DNA of 64,000 nucleotides from an uncultured bacterium. GTDB lineage: Bacteria; Verrucomicrobiota; Kiritimatiellia; RFP12; CAIWXQ01. The notes under the pieces are model-generated. The model was not told the origin of the DNA and searched no databases. It worked only from the letters and a program-made list of their open reading frames with translations. The position numbers and the translations under genes are program-made. This document shows, piece by piece, positions 50,933 to 59,928 of the stretch. The number at the start of each line of letters is the position of its first letter. The first letter of the stretch is position 1. The stretch lies in assembly GCA_903916675.1 (NCBI GenBank), contig CAIWXQ010000001.1, positions 151,303-215,302 on the forward strand. Reading direction: 5' to 3'.

Positions 50933-51302
50933 ATTTCTCCAGTGCCAGATTCGTCAAGTACGTTGGTGCCAGGTTGGGTGTTCAGGATTTCATCCATGGC
51001 CCGCGCCTGTTGATGATGTTGGTCAACCTCCGGCCAGTGGACCTCCACACGATTGCGCAAGACCACGGTTGCGGCAGTAAAGTTGTAACAGACTAAGAGG
51101 TTTCAGTCATCCATGCGCGCAGGCTATTTTACCCGGGATCATGGGCATGAAAACCAATGACCCGAGTGCCCGGGTAATGCAGAAGGCTGCGGACGCGAGG
51201 AGTGGGGGATGTTCAAGATGTATTTGCTTTGACTGCGAATTCCGCTGCTTGGTAAATTGAAAACTGGTAGTCAAAAAATCCTGGCAGGAAGCGGTACTTG
51301 CT
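50933..51302. other. Intergenic region before the PagL-like gene
   Basis: No gene is seen in the 370 bases between the divergent propeller and deacylase genes. Near 51130-51176 CCCGGG and GACCCGAGTGCCCGGGT repeat the same hexamer twice as a short palindrome. AGGAAG at about 51290 is the ribosome-binding site of the next gene. Confidence 0.3.
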
Positions 51303-51811
51303 ATGAAAAATTGGCTTGGTTGCTTCTCGTAGTCGCGATTGTGTGTCGTGCGGAAGGTGTTCCCACACTCGACGCAGTGTCAATTGGCTTTGGTGAAAGC
51401 CGGGACAACATTGGCATGTATCGACTGGGCCTGCGCTCGGACTTTGGGCGGTCCTGGATTTATGACAGCCTGACAGGTTTTTTTGAGGCATCGGCGAATT
51501 ACTGGAATAAACATGGGGATGAGGTTTTCGGCGCGGCGCTCTCGCCGGTCTTCGTTTTTCAACCCAACCTGGGACTTGGCGAGTGGCGTCCATATATTGA
51601 CGGCGGCATTGGCGCGGCGTGTATATCGAAGACAAAGATTGCCGGCAGAGACATGTCGTCCCTCTTCCAATTTGAGGACCGGGTCGGCGTGGGGGTTAAA
51701 TGGCGAATGTTGGACCTGAACGTGGGGTATCTGCACTACTCCAACGCGAATCTTGTCAAACCCAATCAGGGCATCGACATCTACATTGCCACAGGCACCT
51801 ACACATTCTAG
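51303..51811 (+). CDS. PagL-type lipid A 3-O-deacylase, frameshifted in poly-A after ATG
   Basis: The ATG at 51303 with AGGAAG upstream is followed by five A (51306-51310), and as written its frame stops after nine codons. With one extra A it reads MKKLAWLLLVVAIVCRAEGV, a clean signal peptide, and continues to 51811. The mature part is an outer-membrane beta-barrel: LGLRSDFGRSWIYDSLTGFF, FGAALSPVFVFQPNLG, DGGIGAACIS and LNVGYLHYSNANLVKPNQGI. The H-x-S pair in LHYSNA and the final YIATGTYTF match PagL/acyloxyacyl hydrolases, which remove a fatty acid from lipid A. Otherwise the only start is a TTG at 51257 with no ribosome-binding site. Confidence 0.7.
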
Positions 51812-51839
51812 GTCCGCTCTGGTAACAGGCCGGAACAAC

Positions 51840-51990
51840 CGGTTGAATCCGCTGATGCTGAATTGGCTTATCCGGTGGCACAAACAACGGCTTTTCGATA
51901 CCGATGCCGATAGCGACCCCGACCCCGACGCGATGCGGACAGTCTTCGACAGCCACAAAAACAACGTGACTCATTTTTGCAAGGCTTAAT
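51840..51990. repeat. Hexamer-hairpin repeat, type B, copy
   Basis: GGCTTTTCGATACCGATGCC, GATAGCGACCCCGACCCCGA and CGCGATGCGGACAGTCTTCG, with the tail ACGTGACTCATTTTTGCAAG, closely match 39250-39350. The left arm is weaker than at 39205. It fills the gap between the deacylase and the PD-(D/E)XK gene. Confidence 0.65.
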
Positions 51991-52004
51991 CATCTCAGCG
52001 GCTG

Positions 52005-53051
52005 TCACCCTGCTCCAGCTACTGCGGGAGTTGACGAAAGCTCAACACTTGGGTCATTGTTTACGTCCCTGATCCTGGCGAGCCGCAGCGGCAACGAAGG
52101 CTGCGGCGTATTGGCCCGCCCCATCTCCGACAGGACACCTGCCATCATATTCCAGGCCTTGCTCCTGTCGTTCGGCTCAGCCACGGCCAGGATCGGCTCA
52201 ACACGCGTAAGCAGGCTGGCTTCAAGAAGACTACCCGCGTCCGCAGGCAAGAGTCCCAGTGCGATTTTCTGCGCCACAAGCCCCCGGACCTGCCCCCGTA
52301 TGGATCCCAACACCTTGAAAAATGCATCTTGATACACGCCAACTTGTAACGGCCCCCAATAGATACCACTGCTGTTCGAACCATGTTTGAGTTCAATGGC
52401 CACAAGATCGCCACTCCGGTTGATCGCAAGCAGGTCCAGTTCATCGCCAAAGGCCTTGCCATCGGGCCGCCCCCATTGGGCTGTGTCAGCTTTTTGCAGC
52501 TGGTCCTTTACTCTCTGGTACGGCATTTTGATGCCACTGTAGAATGTTTCCCGCTCCTTTGCGTGGTTGAACCCGACCACGCATTCGCGATCCATGACGA
52601 GCCATTCGTCCGCACGCGTCCATCGCCGGCCGTAACGCACGCACAACCGGTTCTGCCAGTAACCTTCTTGCCGGTTCCGATAATACCTGGAGTCGGATGA
52701 CGCGATGGCGCATGGCAGGTAAGCCAGGAATGCTGTGCGAAACGCGTGGGCATCACCAACGCCCCACCACCGCATTAACTTACAGTACTGCTGTCGGCTC
52801 CCCGGATATTCGACGTACGCCTCGGCGGCGTGGGCTTTGGCCTCCACGCCAGTGACGCCGATCCTGAGCTGAACCGTGAGGACACGCGTCGTCCCATGGT
52901 AGTACATGATCTTATTGCGCGCTCGCAGCTGGACATCCAGAGCGAACGGATCGCCCTCCGGGTACTCGCTGACCAGGAAATGAAAAACTCCGCCTGGCAA
53001 GAGGGAAGGCAGCAGACGTGTATCCAGGACTCTGTCATATCTCGCATGCAT
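52005..53051 (-). CDS. PD-(D/E)XK nuclease-like protein
   Basis: A 348-aa protein. GDELDLLAINRSGDLVAIEL followed by KHGSN is the PD-(D/E)XK core: Asp in ELDLLAI, and E-x-K in AIELKHG. The first 190 residues are of unknown fold and the last 60 are low complexity. Standalone nucleases of this type occur in restriction, defence and repair; nothing in the neighbourhood decides. GC content is lower than in the neighbouring UroD-like gene. There is no partner methyltransferase or helicase. Confidence 0.6.
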   Translation of the reverse strand: MHARYDRVLDTRLLPSLLPGGVFHFLVSEYPEGDPFALDVQLRARNKIMYYHGTTRVLTVQLRIGVTGVEAKAHAAEAYVEYPGSRQQYCKLMRWWGVGDAHAFRTAFLAYLPCAIASSDSRYYRNRQEGYWQNRLCVRYGRRWTRADEWLVMDRECVVGFNHAKERETFYSGIKMPYQRVKDQLQKADTAQWGRPDGKAFGDELDLLAINRSGDLVAIELKHGSNSSGIYWGPLQVGVYQDAFFKVLGSIRGQVRGLVAQKIALGLLPADAGSLLEASLLTRVEPILAVAEPNDRSKAWNMMAGVLSEMGRANTPQPSLPLRLARIRDVNNDPSVELSSTPAVAGAG

Positions 53052-53232
53052 GTTTTGTCTCGCTGGGATCAGGTCGATTGCTCACGTGCCCAGAGGCTCT
53101 TGGGGAGGCCGACAAACGGGACCACAGCAGCCCTGCTAAACCCGAATGGAAAAGTGCTTCTACTGCCTAACCGCGCCTGACACCAATCCCCGCGCATCAG
53201 ATTGCGTCTCCTCCCATTGCCATGTGCCCATC

Positions 53233-53679
53233 TTACCGCCGGTCATGCCCGTGCCCCCAGTAGCCGCCGCCGTACCAGCCCCAGCCCCAATACGGGTACG
53301 GATAAACAGCTGGTGCCACCATGTAGGTCGGACTAGGGTCCACCACAACGGTTTGCTGTACGCTGGCGTTCGGCAACGGCATGGCGTTGTTCGGCGTGTT
53401 GATCATGAAGTCGATGATCTTTTCGCTGACCCCGGAGTTCTTGAGCAGGATGATGTCGGCCGCACTGAGGCGATAGACCGTGCCGGAGTTGCGGATCTGG
53501 CTGATGATCAGGTCATCGTTCAAGCCGGCCTTTGCCAGAGCCTGGATGTCCTCAACGCCGAGTGGCGGTCCTGGTTGAACTTGCGGCGGTGCGACCACCT
53601 GCCGCTGGGGAGGAACCACGATGCAGCCGGCCAGCAACACAGTCAGGGCCACGGCGGCGTAACAGCAAATCCTCTTCAT
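53233..53679 (-). CDS. Lipoprotein with helical domain and Gly/Tyr/Trp-rich tail
   Basis: A 148-aa protein starting MKRICCYAAVALTVLLAGCI, a lipoprotein signal with lipobox LLAGC; the upstream ATG at 53739 is not used. The central part, LGVEDIQALAKAGLNDDLII then SQIRNSGTVYRLSAADIILL and KNSGVSEKIIDFMINTPNN, is a repeat of short helices that recurs in Verrucomicrobia lipoproteins. The tail YPYPYWGWGWYGGGYWGHGH is low complexity. Role unknown; it may bind other envelope proteins. Confidence 0.7.
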   Translation of the reverse strand: MKRICCYAAVALTVLLAGCIVVPPQRQVVAPPQVQPGPPLGVEDIQALAKAGLNDDLIISQIRNSGTVYRLSAADIILLKNSGVSEKIIDFMINTPNNAMPLPNASVQQTVVVDPSPTYMVAPAVYPYPYWGWGWYGGGYWGHGHDRR

Positions 53680-53739
53680 CGAACACTTCCTTTTCTGCAG
53701 GTCCGCAAGCACCGTAGTTCCCTTGGCGGGTCTTGTCAA

Positions 53740-54009
53740 TCAACCGGATCGTGGAGGGCATCTGTGGGAAACAGGTGACGGCAGCGCTGGCTGTCGCCAG
53801 AGCGACAGGCGGCTGATAGTGCAGGGTATTTCCGATATCTTAAGCTGACCCAGCGGGCTGCGCGGTGGCGTTCGGAGGCCGCGGGAGACATGGAGGTAGG
53901 TCATGGTGGTCTCGACATTGGCGCGACCCAGGAGCTCCTGGACCTCACGGATGTGCACGCCGTTGACCAGCAGGTGCGTGGCGAAGCTGTGGTGCCTCGC
54001 GTGTTCCAC
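53740..54009 (-). pseudogene. Decayed C terminus of an integron-integrase-like tyrosine recombinase
   Basis: The frame reads [20 protein letters not shown] followed by [20 protein letters not shown] and [15 protein letters not shown]. This matches the last 55 residues of IntI-type recombinases, [12 protein letters not shown]...VQELLGH..V.TTM.YTHV...SPLD, including the RSPL ending. The catalytic Arg (HTLRHS) is His here, and the LLGH His is Arg; only the Tyr remains. The N-terminal catalytic parts are absent, and unrelated sequence follows. It is a non-functional remnant. A XerC/D-type origin is possible but the TYLHV...SPL spacing favours IntI. Confidence 0.5.
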
Positions 54010-54071
54010 CGCGCAGGCAGATACTGCCAGTTGCTCTTCCCATCATCTGCCGCATATTCTATTCTTTGGCC

Positions 54072-55145
54072 ATGACCTCACGCGAGCGAGTGCTGGCCGT
54101 GCTCAACAAGGGCGTACCGGATCGTGTGCCGGTGGACTACGATTGCAACCCGGGCATTGATCGCCGGCTCAAGGCGCACTTCTGTCTCGCGGCCGACGAT
54201 GATGACGGGCTGCGGCATGCGCTGGGCGTGGACATCCAAAGCATCCGGCCGCGCAGGGTCAAACCTTCGCGACATGCCGACATTCCCGAACGCGGCATCA
54301 AGGTGGACGAGTGGGGGATTCGCCGCCGCTGGATCGAACACCCCTCCGGCGGCTATTGGGATTTCTGTGATTTCCCGCTTGTCGAGGCCACAGCGGAACA
54401 GGTGGCCTCGTGGCCCATGCCTTCGCCTGATGACTACGATTACAACAGCGTGGCGGAGGCCTGTGCCCGGCGCCGGGAATTTGCCTTGTATGTCGGCGGC
54501 GCGGGCATTGGCGACATCGTCAACATGAACGGCATGCTGCGCGGCATGGAGCAGACGCTGGTTGATCTGGTCGCCGACGACCCGGCCGGGTTGCTGCTGG
54601 CGCATCGGCGCGTCGAGGTCCAGATTGAAACGCTCCGCCGCACGATTGAGGCCGCCAGGGGCGAAATCGATTTCCTCTGGATGGGCGAGGATCTCGGCAC
54701 GCAGATTGCGCCCATGATCAGCCTCGACACCTACCGTCGCCACATCCGGCCGCTGCATCAGCGCATTATTGACATGGCGCGCTCCTTCAATCTGCCGGCG
54801 ATGGTCCACACCTGCGGTAGCAGCAGTTGGGCATACGAGGACTTCATCGAGATGGGGGTTTCGGCTGTGGAAGCACTCCAACCCGAAGCCGCCAACATGT
54901 CGCCGGAATATCTCAAGCGCACCTTTGGCGGACGCCTTGCCTTCCATGGCTGCATCTCGACCGCCGGGCCGCTCGCCACCGGCACCGTGGAGGAGACCGT
55001 GGCTTGCTGCCGCCGCACGCTCGACATCATGATGCCGGGCGGCGGCTACTGCTTTGCGCCGACCCATCAGATTCAGGACAATACCCCCACCGCTAACGCC
55101 GTGGCCATGTACGAAATGGTGCGGACATACGGCGTGTATCGGTAG
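54072..55145 (+). CDS. UroD-family methyltransferase-like protein (second copy)
   Basis: A 357-aa protein starting MTSRERVLAVLNKGVPDRVP, a family-typical N terminus. LWMGEDLGTQIAPMISLDTY, MVHTCGSSSWAYEDFIEMGV (His-x-Cys-Gly, the zinc site of MtaA-like methyltransferases), SAVEALQPEAANMSPEYLKR and GGRLAFHGCISTAGPLATGT match the corrinoid methyltransferase branch. It is only about as similar to the copy at 18487 as family members are, so not a recent duplicate. It may pair with the corrinoid protein at 48856. The ATG two codons after the TTG at 54066 is chosen. Confidence 0.75.
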   Translation: MTSRERVLAVLNKGVPDRVPVDYDCNPGIDRRLKAHFCLAADDDDGLRHALGVDIQSIRPRRVKPSRHADIPERGIKVDEWGIRRRWIEHPSGGYWDFCDFPLVEATAEQVASWPMPSPDDYDYNSVAEACARRREFALYVGGAGIGDIVNMNGMLRGMEQTLVDLVADDPAGLLLAHRRVEVQIETLRRTIEAARGEIDFLWMGEDLGTQIAPMISLDTYRRHIRPLHQRIIDMARSFNLPAMVHTCGSSSWAYEDFIEMGVSAVEALQPEAANMSPEYLKRTFGGRLAFHGCISTAGPLATGTVEETVACCRRTLDIMMPGGGYCFAPTHQIQDNTPTANAVAMYEMVRTYGVYR

Positions 55146-55193
55146 CCGGGCAATGACAGCGAGATATACATTTTGTCAGCAAGCTGCCATTGG

Positions 55194-55395
55194 CGGACTG
55201 CGTGCAGAAAATGCCGTCGCTTTTTGACTCACGACAGGACGCACTAACAAGCGGACAGGCACGGCCAAATTATTCTCGTCGCCGGACACAGTTCTGCCCT
55301 ACAGAGGGCTTGCACAAGTGGGTAACCGGTTGTTGGGGTGGGAACGGTTCGCCGAACCGTCCGCGGACGCCTCGGAGAGGCGTCCCTATTGATCG
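55194..55395 (+). repeat. 202-bp direct repeat, left copy
   Basis: The block from GCGGACTGCGTGCAGAAAAT to the ...CCCTATTGATCG end is about 95% identical to 58499-58700 (ten differences by eye). It holds GGTTCGCCGAACC and a perfect nine-base stem GGACGCCTC-GGA-GAGGCGTCC. The repeat lies upstream of the S53 protease gene. No start codon with a ribosome-binding site is present in its open frame. Confidence 0.8.
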
Positions 55396-55519
55396 AATCG
55401 TGTTACTCACATTCGCAAGACGCAATCATGGCGCCCGAATGGAAAAGCCTCGGTAACACGTTCGCGGTTTGCGGACTGGCGACCCTGACGTGCGTCCGGG
55501 TATACTATTGCTAGTGCTT

Positions 55520-58489
55520 ATGACTTTATCCCCAAAAGTTATTCTAGCCGTGCTGCTGATTGGAGCATGGGCCTGCGCCGCATCGGCGCAGGCGCCGGGC
55601 CGGCAGACGCTCCATGACCACGTACCACGTGGACTGGACCAACTGCGCTCCCGAGGGCTGCTCGCCCGCGATACCAACTTGGACTTATCGATCAGCCTTC
55701 CTCTACGCAACAACGAGGAACTGCAGGCGTTGTTGCGCGACTTGGCTAACCCGGCCAGTCCGCAGTACCGGCAGTATCTGACACCGGAGCAGTTTGCCGA
55801 GAGGTTTGGCCCGTCCGAGGCCGACTATCAGGCATTGATCGCCTTTGCCGAGTCCCGCGGGCTGCTGGTAGTCGGGACGCATCCCAACCGGGTGATTCTG
55901 GACCTGCGGGGGCGTGTGCCGGCGATCGAGAACGCTTTTCACGTCACATTGCGCGAGTATCCACATCCGCGGGAAAAGCGAACGTTTTTCGCGTTGGATA
56001 CCGAGCCATCCATTGATCTGGCTGTGCCCATCCTGCACATTAACGGCCTCGACAACTATGTCCGCCCGTTTCCCAAAGCAATCCGGCGGTCCGACGGACA
56101 GTCCGTGGTCCCGCATGCCGGGCCGCCGGCCACTGGTTCAGGGCCCAGTGGCTGGTATTGGGGGGGCGATTTTCGCCGGGCGTACGTTCCGGGGACCGCG
56201 TTGACCGGCTCCGGACAGAACGTGGCCTTGTTTGAGCTTGACGGATATTACACCGCAGACATCACAAATTACGAAGTGCAGGCAGGCCTTCCCAACGTGC
56301 CACTTGTCAATGTCGGGTCTGTCACGCCGGGGATCAACGGCGGAATTGGCGAAGTCTCGCTGGACATCGAGATGGTGGTTTCCATGGCGCCCGGCATCGC
56401 GCACCTGTACGTCTATGAAGGGACGAATCCCGACACCGTTTTGAACAAAATCGCCACTGACAATCTGGCTAAACAGGTCAGCTGTTCCTGGGGGTGGACT
56501 CCATCGCCTGATTTGACAGCTGACGGAATCTTTCAACAAATGGCCGCACAGGGGCAGTCGTTCTTTAATGCGGTAGGCGACACCAATGCGTTTGTCGCCG
56601 GGACCGCCGACAATTACGCGCCAACCACCAGCACGAATGTCACACAGGTCGGCGGGACCACGCTGACCATGACCAGCGGCGGCAACGCCTATGTCAGCGA
56701 AACCGTCTGGAACTGGAACACCGAGTTCGGATCTGCCTACGACGGCATGGGCAGCAGCGGCGGCGTCAGCAGCTACTACGCAATGCCTTCCTACCAGCAG
56801 GGCATCTCCATGACGGCCAATCATGGATCCACCACCATGCGGAATGTGCCCGACGTGGCATTGACGGCGGATGGCATCTGGGTGATTGCCAACAACGGCG
56901 CCGCCAACGGCATGTATGGCGGCACCAGTTGCGCGGCACCGCTCTGGGCCGCCTTCACTGCGCTGGTCAACCAACAAGCCGCGCAGTACGGCCTGGCACC
57001 GGTCGGGTTTCTCAATCCAGCACTGTACGCGTTGGGCAAGGGCACGAACTTTGCCAGTTGTTTCCACGACATCACGACCGGCAACAACGAATGGAGCCTG
57101 AGCCCGACCAACTTCATTGCCGTGCCGGGGTATGACCTGTGTACGGGGTGGGGGACGCCCACCGGCACCAGTCTGATTAATGCCTTGGCAACGCTGCCTG
57201 ATCCGCTGGTCATCCAGCCCTCCACGGTCGCATTTGCCGGGCCTGTTGGCGGGCCATTCCTGCCGGCGCCCGCGACGCTCACGCTAACGAACACAGGGGC
57301 GGCGACCTTGTACTGGGTGGCAGGCACAACCTCCTCCTGGCTGACCATTTCTGCCACCAATGGAACGCTGCCCGGTGGCAATGCGACCACGGTGACGGTT
57401 ACACCACTGCTTGCCGCCGCGGCCCTTTCCGCTGGCAACTACCAGGATTCGGTCTGGTTCACCAACCAAACCACGATGGCAGGACAAAACTGCGCGGTGA
57501 CCCTCGCGGCCGGACAGACATTGATCCAAAACGGCGGATTCGAGCTGAACTCCTTCACAGGATGGACGCAATCCGGCAATACGGCACGCAGCAGCGTCAG
57601 CAGTTCCTCGTCCTATGTCCATTCCGGAACCTATGGCGCGCGCATGGGGCCTTCCACGACCATGGGCTATCTTTCCCAGACGCTGGCCACCGTTGCCGGA
57701 GGAATGTATTTGCTGAGTTGCTGGCGGGACAATCCCGGTGCCAACAGTACGCCAAATGAATTTTCGATCGCCTGGAACGGGGGCGTGCTGGTGGATGCGA
57801 CCAACATTGCGACCGCTGCTGCCTGGACCAACTATCAGTTTCTCGTCACGGCAACCGGCAGCAGCAGCGCGGCGCAATTCGGGTTCCGCGGCAATGGTGG
57901 CAGTTCCGGCCGCTATTTCGGGTTCGACGACGTAAGCGTCGTGCCGGTCTCGCCCCCGGTGATCGCGCAGCAACCAACCAATCAGACAGTCCTGGCCGGC
58001 GGAACAGTGATCTTTTCCGTGGCCTCCTGGGGGTCGCCAACCCTGCAATACCAGTGGCAGATGAATGGAACCAACCTGCTGAACGCGACCCATGCGACCC
58101 TTCTGCTGTCTGGCCTCGCGACCAACCAGGCAGGAAACTGCCGTGTTGTCGTGAGCAACGCATACGGCAGCGTGACCAGTTCCAACGCGGTGTTGGACGT
58201 CTGGGCTCCGCCGACCGCCCTGTTCACGGCCAGTCCGACCAATGGCATGGCGCCGCTGATCGTGACGTTTTCGGACCTTTCCGGCGGGACGATCACCAAC
58301 CGTTTCTGGAACTTTGACGACGGCAAGAGCAGCAACACGCAGGCGCTCGCCCTGAACCATACGTATGCCGCACCGGGAGTCTATGCGCCGCGGTTGACGG
58401 TTGCGGGCCCTGCTGGTGCATCGACCAACTCGCTCCCGTATCCGCTTGTGGTCGTCGTTCCACCCGCCATGTATTTCTTTATCCGGTGA
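55520..58489 (+). CDS. S53 (sedolisin/kumamolisin-type) protease with BACON, CBM-like, Ig and PKD domains
   Basis: A 989-aa exported protease; the start at 55520 gives MTLSPKVILAVLLIGAWACA, a signal peptide (the 55469 ATG would add 17 residues). The propeptide, about residues 40-190, is PRGLDQLRSRGLLARD then PLRNNEELQALLRDLANPAS. In the catalytic part, EVSLDIEMVVSMAPG (residues 278-282) holds the sedolisin Glu and Asp, and YGGTSCAAPLWAA near 470 holds the Ser. BACON-like residues 565-660, a CBM4/9-like domain (NGGFELNSFTGWTQ) 667-805, an Ig-like domain 811-895 and a PKD domain (FWNFDDGKSS) 896-980 follow. It is an acid-type endopeptidase, presumably released to digest extracellular protein. 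Long direct repeats flank it. Confidence 0.85.
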   Translation: MTLSPKVILAVLLIGAWACAASAQAPGRQTLHDHVPRGLDQLRSRGLLARDTNLDLSISLPLRNNEELQALLRDLANPASPQYRQYLTPEQFAERFGPSEADYQALIAFAESRGLLVVGTHPNRVILDLRGRVPAIENAFHVTLREYPHPREKRTFFALDTEPSIDLAVPILHINGLDNYVRPFPKAIRRSDGQSVVPHAGPPATGSGPSGWYWGGDFRRAYVPGTALTGSGQNVALFELDGYYTADITNYEVQAGLPNVPLVNVGSVTPGINGGIGEVSLDIEMVVSMAPGIAHLYVYEGTNPDTVLNKIATDNLAKQVSCSWGWTPSPDLTADGIFQQMAAQGQSFFNAVGDTNAFVAGTADNYAPTTSTNVTQVGGTTLTMTSGGNAYVSETVWNWNTEFGSAYDGMGSSGGVSSYYAMPSYQQGISMTANHGSTTMRNVPDVALTADGIWVIANNGAANGMYGGTSCAAPLWAAFTALVNQQAAQYGLAPVGFLNPALYALGKGTNFASCFHDITTGNNEWSLSPTNFIAVPGYDLCTGWGTPTGTSLINALATLPDPLVIQPSTVAFAGPVGGPFLPAPATLTLTNTGAATLYWVAGTTSSWLTISATNGTLPGGNATTVTVTPLLAAAALSAGNYQDSVWFTNQTTMAGQNCAVTLAAGQTLIQNGGFELNSFTGWTQSGNTARSSVSSSSSYVHSGTYGARMGPSTTMGYLSQTLATVAGGMYLLSCWRDNPGANSTPNEFSIAWNGGVLVDATNIATAAAWTNYQFLVTATGSSSAAQFGFRGNGGSSGRYFGFDDVSVVPVSPPVIAQQPTNQTVLAGGTVIFSVASWGSPTLQYQWQMNGTNLLNATHATLLLSGLATNQAGNCRVVVSNAYGSVTSSNAVLDVWAPPTALFTASPTNGMAPLIVTFSDLSGGTITNRFWNFDDGKSSNTQALALNHTYAAPGVYAPRLTVAGPAGASTNSLPYPLVVVVPPAMYFFIR

Positions 58490-58498
58490 TTCTCCGTG

Positions 58499-58700
58499 CG
58501 GACTGCGTGCAGAAAATGCCGCCGCGAATTGACTCACGACAGGACGCACTAACAAGCGGACAGGCACGGCCAAATTATTCTCGTCGCCGGACACAGTTCT
58601 GCCCTACAGAGGGCTTGCACAAGTGGGTAACCGGTTGTTGGGGTGGGAGCGGTTTACCGAACCGTCCGCGGACGTCTCGGAGAGGCGGCCCTATTCATCG
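58499..58700 (+). repeat. 202-bp direct repeat, right copy
   Basis: The unit repeats the left copy at 55194-55395 in the same orientation, with ten differences. Its hairpin GGACGTCTC-GGA-GAGGCGGCC is less perfect. It begins ten bases after the protease stop. The following 160 bases hold no gene. Confidence 0.8.
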
Positions 58701-58862
58701 TTCGCTCCTTCTTTGGTTTCTGGGTTATGCCGCCATCGGGGCACATGCCTACTGGTTGACGGGGCTGGATTAGGTGTAAGGTACGAACAGGGCTGCGACT
58801 TGACCGCTGGTCGCGGCTAGATCAGACCTGTCGTTCGCCGGCATGGCGAAATAATGGTGTAG

Positions 58863-59105
58863 ATGGATCTCATGATGCTTAAACCGCGCCACTACCCGCG
58901 CATCCTCCGCGTCTTGCTGACGGTCGCCGCCGTCAGCTACGGCATGATGCTGTTGTTTCCGCCCAGGCTACAGGCGCAGCAGATCGAGCCGCACCGCGCC
59001 AATTACTCGGAGGTTGAGCCGACCTTGTTTATGGGCGGCAGAGTAAGCGAGCCGCCGCCCGGCACCGTGGCGGTTCTCAACCTGTGCGAATCTGAGGACG
59101 CCTAG
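58863..59105 (+). pseudogene. Truncated dual-specificity phosphatase-like protein
   Basis: The 80-residue frame begins with an N-terminal membrane segment or signal (YPRILRVLLTVAAVSYGMML) and then reads NYSEVEPTLFMGGRVSEPPP and GTVAVLNLCESEDA. The Y-x-x-V-x-P-x-L-x-x-G-(x)-n-...VLNLCE pattern is the start of the dual-specificity phosphatase fold. The active-site HCxxGxxR part is absent; a stop occurs at 59103-59105. It is probably a gene remnant rather than a functional short protein. Confidence 0.4.
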
Positions 59106-59383
59106 CGCGCACGATGAGGCCAGTGTTGTTGCTCCAATACGACAGGGACCTGGGGAAAAGCGTATGTTACGTATGTGGAGGTCAATCCGACACGTCTGCA
59201 TGAGAGAGAGTCCGGCCCACTACAAAGCGATGCCGAGTGACGCCGCGCTGAACGAGTAAAGATCTGGTGCGCAGAAAAAACCTACGGCCAACATCTACAA
59301 ACAACGCGCCCCATTGTCGGACGCGTTGTAGTTTATGTTGTAAACCGCAGGCTTATTTTATTGTAACTCGTTCTACTGCAAGA

Positions 59384-59740
59384 TGGTGGAGGCGGGGGGA
59401 GTTGAACCCCCGTCCGAAACCGATTCACCCTAGCATCTACGCGCGTATCCCGTTGTTCAGTCTCGTCGTGCGGCATGACAGCGGACAAACGCGTCGCACG
59501 ACCCAGCAGCCACGCGCATACAAGCTGGACGACCCGGCTACCCGGCCGCCCGCAGGACCTGCTATTGACATTCCTGCCCGCCTAGCAGACGTCAGCGGAG
59601 GAACGTCGCAGCTTAATTAGGCTGCGAGAGCCAGTTCATTGTTGGCTGTTGATGCGTTTCCCGGATTTTTTACGAGGCCAACCAGGAGTCCTCGGCGCGC
59701 AACTGGGGTTTCAGCGATCCCGTCGAAACCGGTCGCCCCC
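59384..59740 (-). ncRNA. ssrA: tmRNA (ssrA)
   Basis: On the minus strand the RNA begins GGGGGCGACCGGTTTCGACG and ends ...GTTCAACTCCCCCCGCCTCC followed by ACCA (plus-strand TGGT at 59384-59387). The acceptor arm GGGGGCG/CGCCTCC pairs with one G.U. An internal frame reads GCATCAACAGCCAACAATGA then ACTGGCTCTCGCAGCCTAA, giving the tag ASTANNELALAA, ending in the conserved LAA. It is needed to release stalled ribosomes and tag nascent chains for proteolysis. Possible promoter TTGCGC-17-CATACT lies to the right. Confidence 0.92.
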
Positions 59741-59928
59741 CTGTAACTGGAAATAAGTATGGAATCCTTCCGCACGGAGCGCAAGCCAATTGTCTGCGCA
59801 ACGCAAATGCAGACACGAAGAACAAGGAAGAGGAGAAGAAGAGTACGAAGGTGTTGCTGTCGCGCGCGGCGCGCGCAAGCCTTCCCCTTCGTGTTCGGCT
59901 GTCTGGGGGCGGGATGCGAACCCCGGCG

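Noticed and set aside
53740..54009. Complete short tyrosine recombinase gene
   Set aside because: The catalytic Arg and His are missing and the N-terminal domain is absent, so it is a remnant.
59267..59620. 117-aa open frame on the plus strand
   Set aside because: It overlaps the tmRNA and reads through its conserved 3' end.
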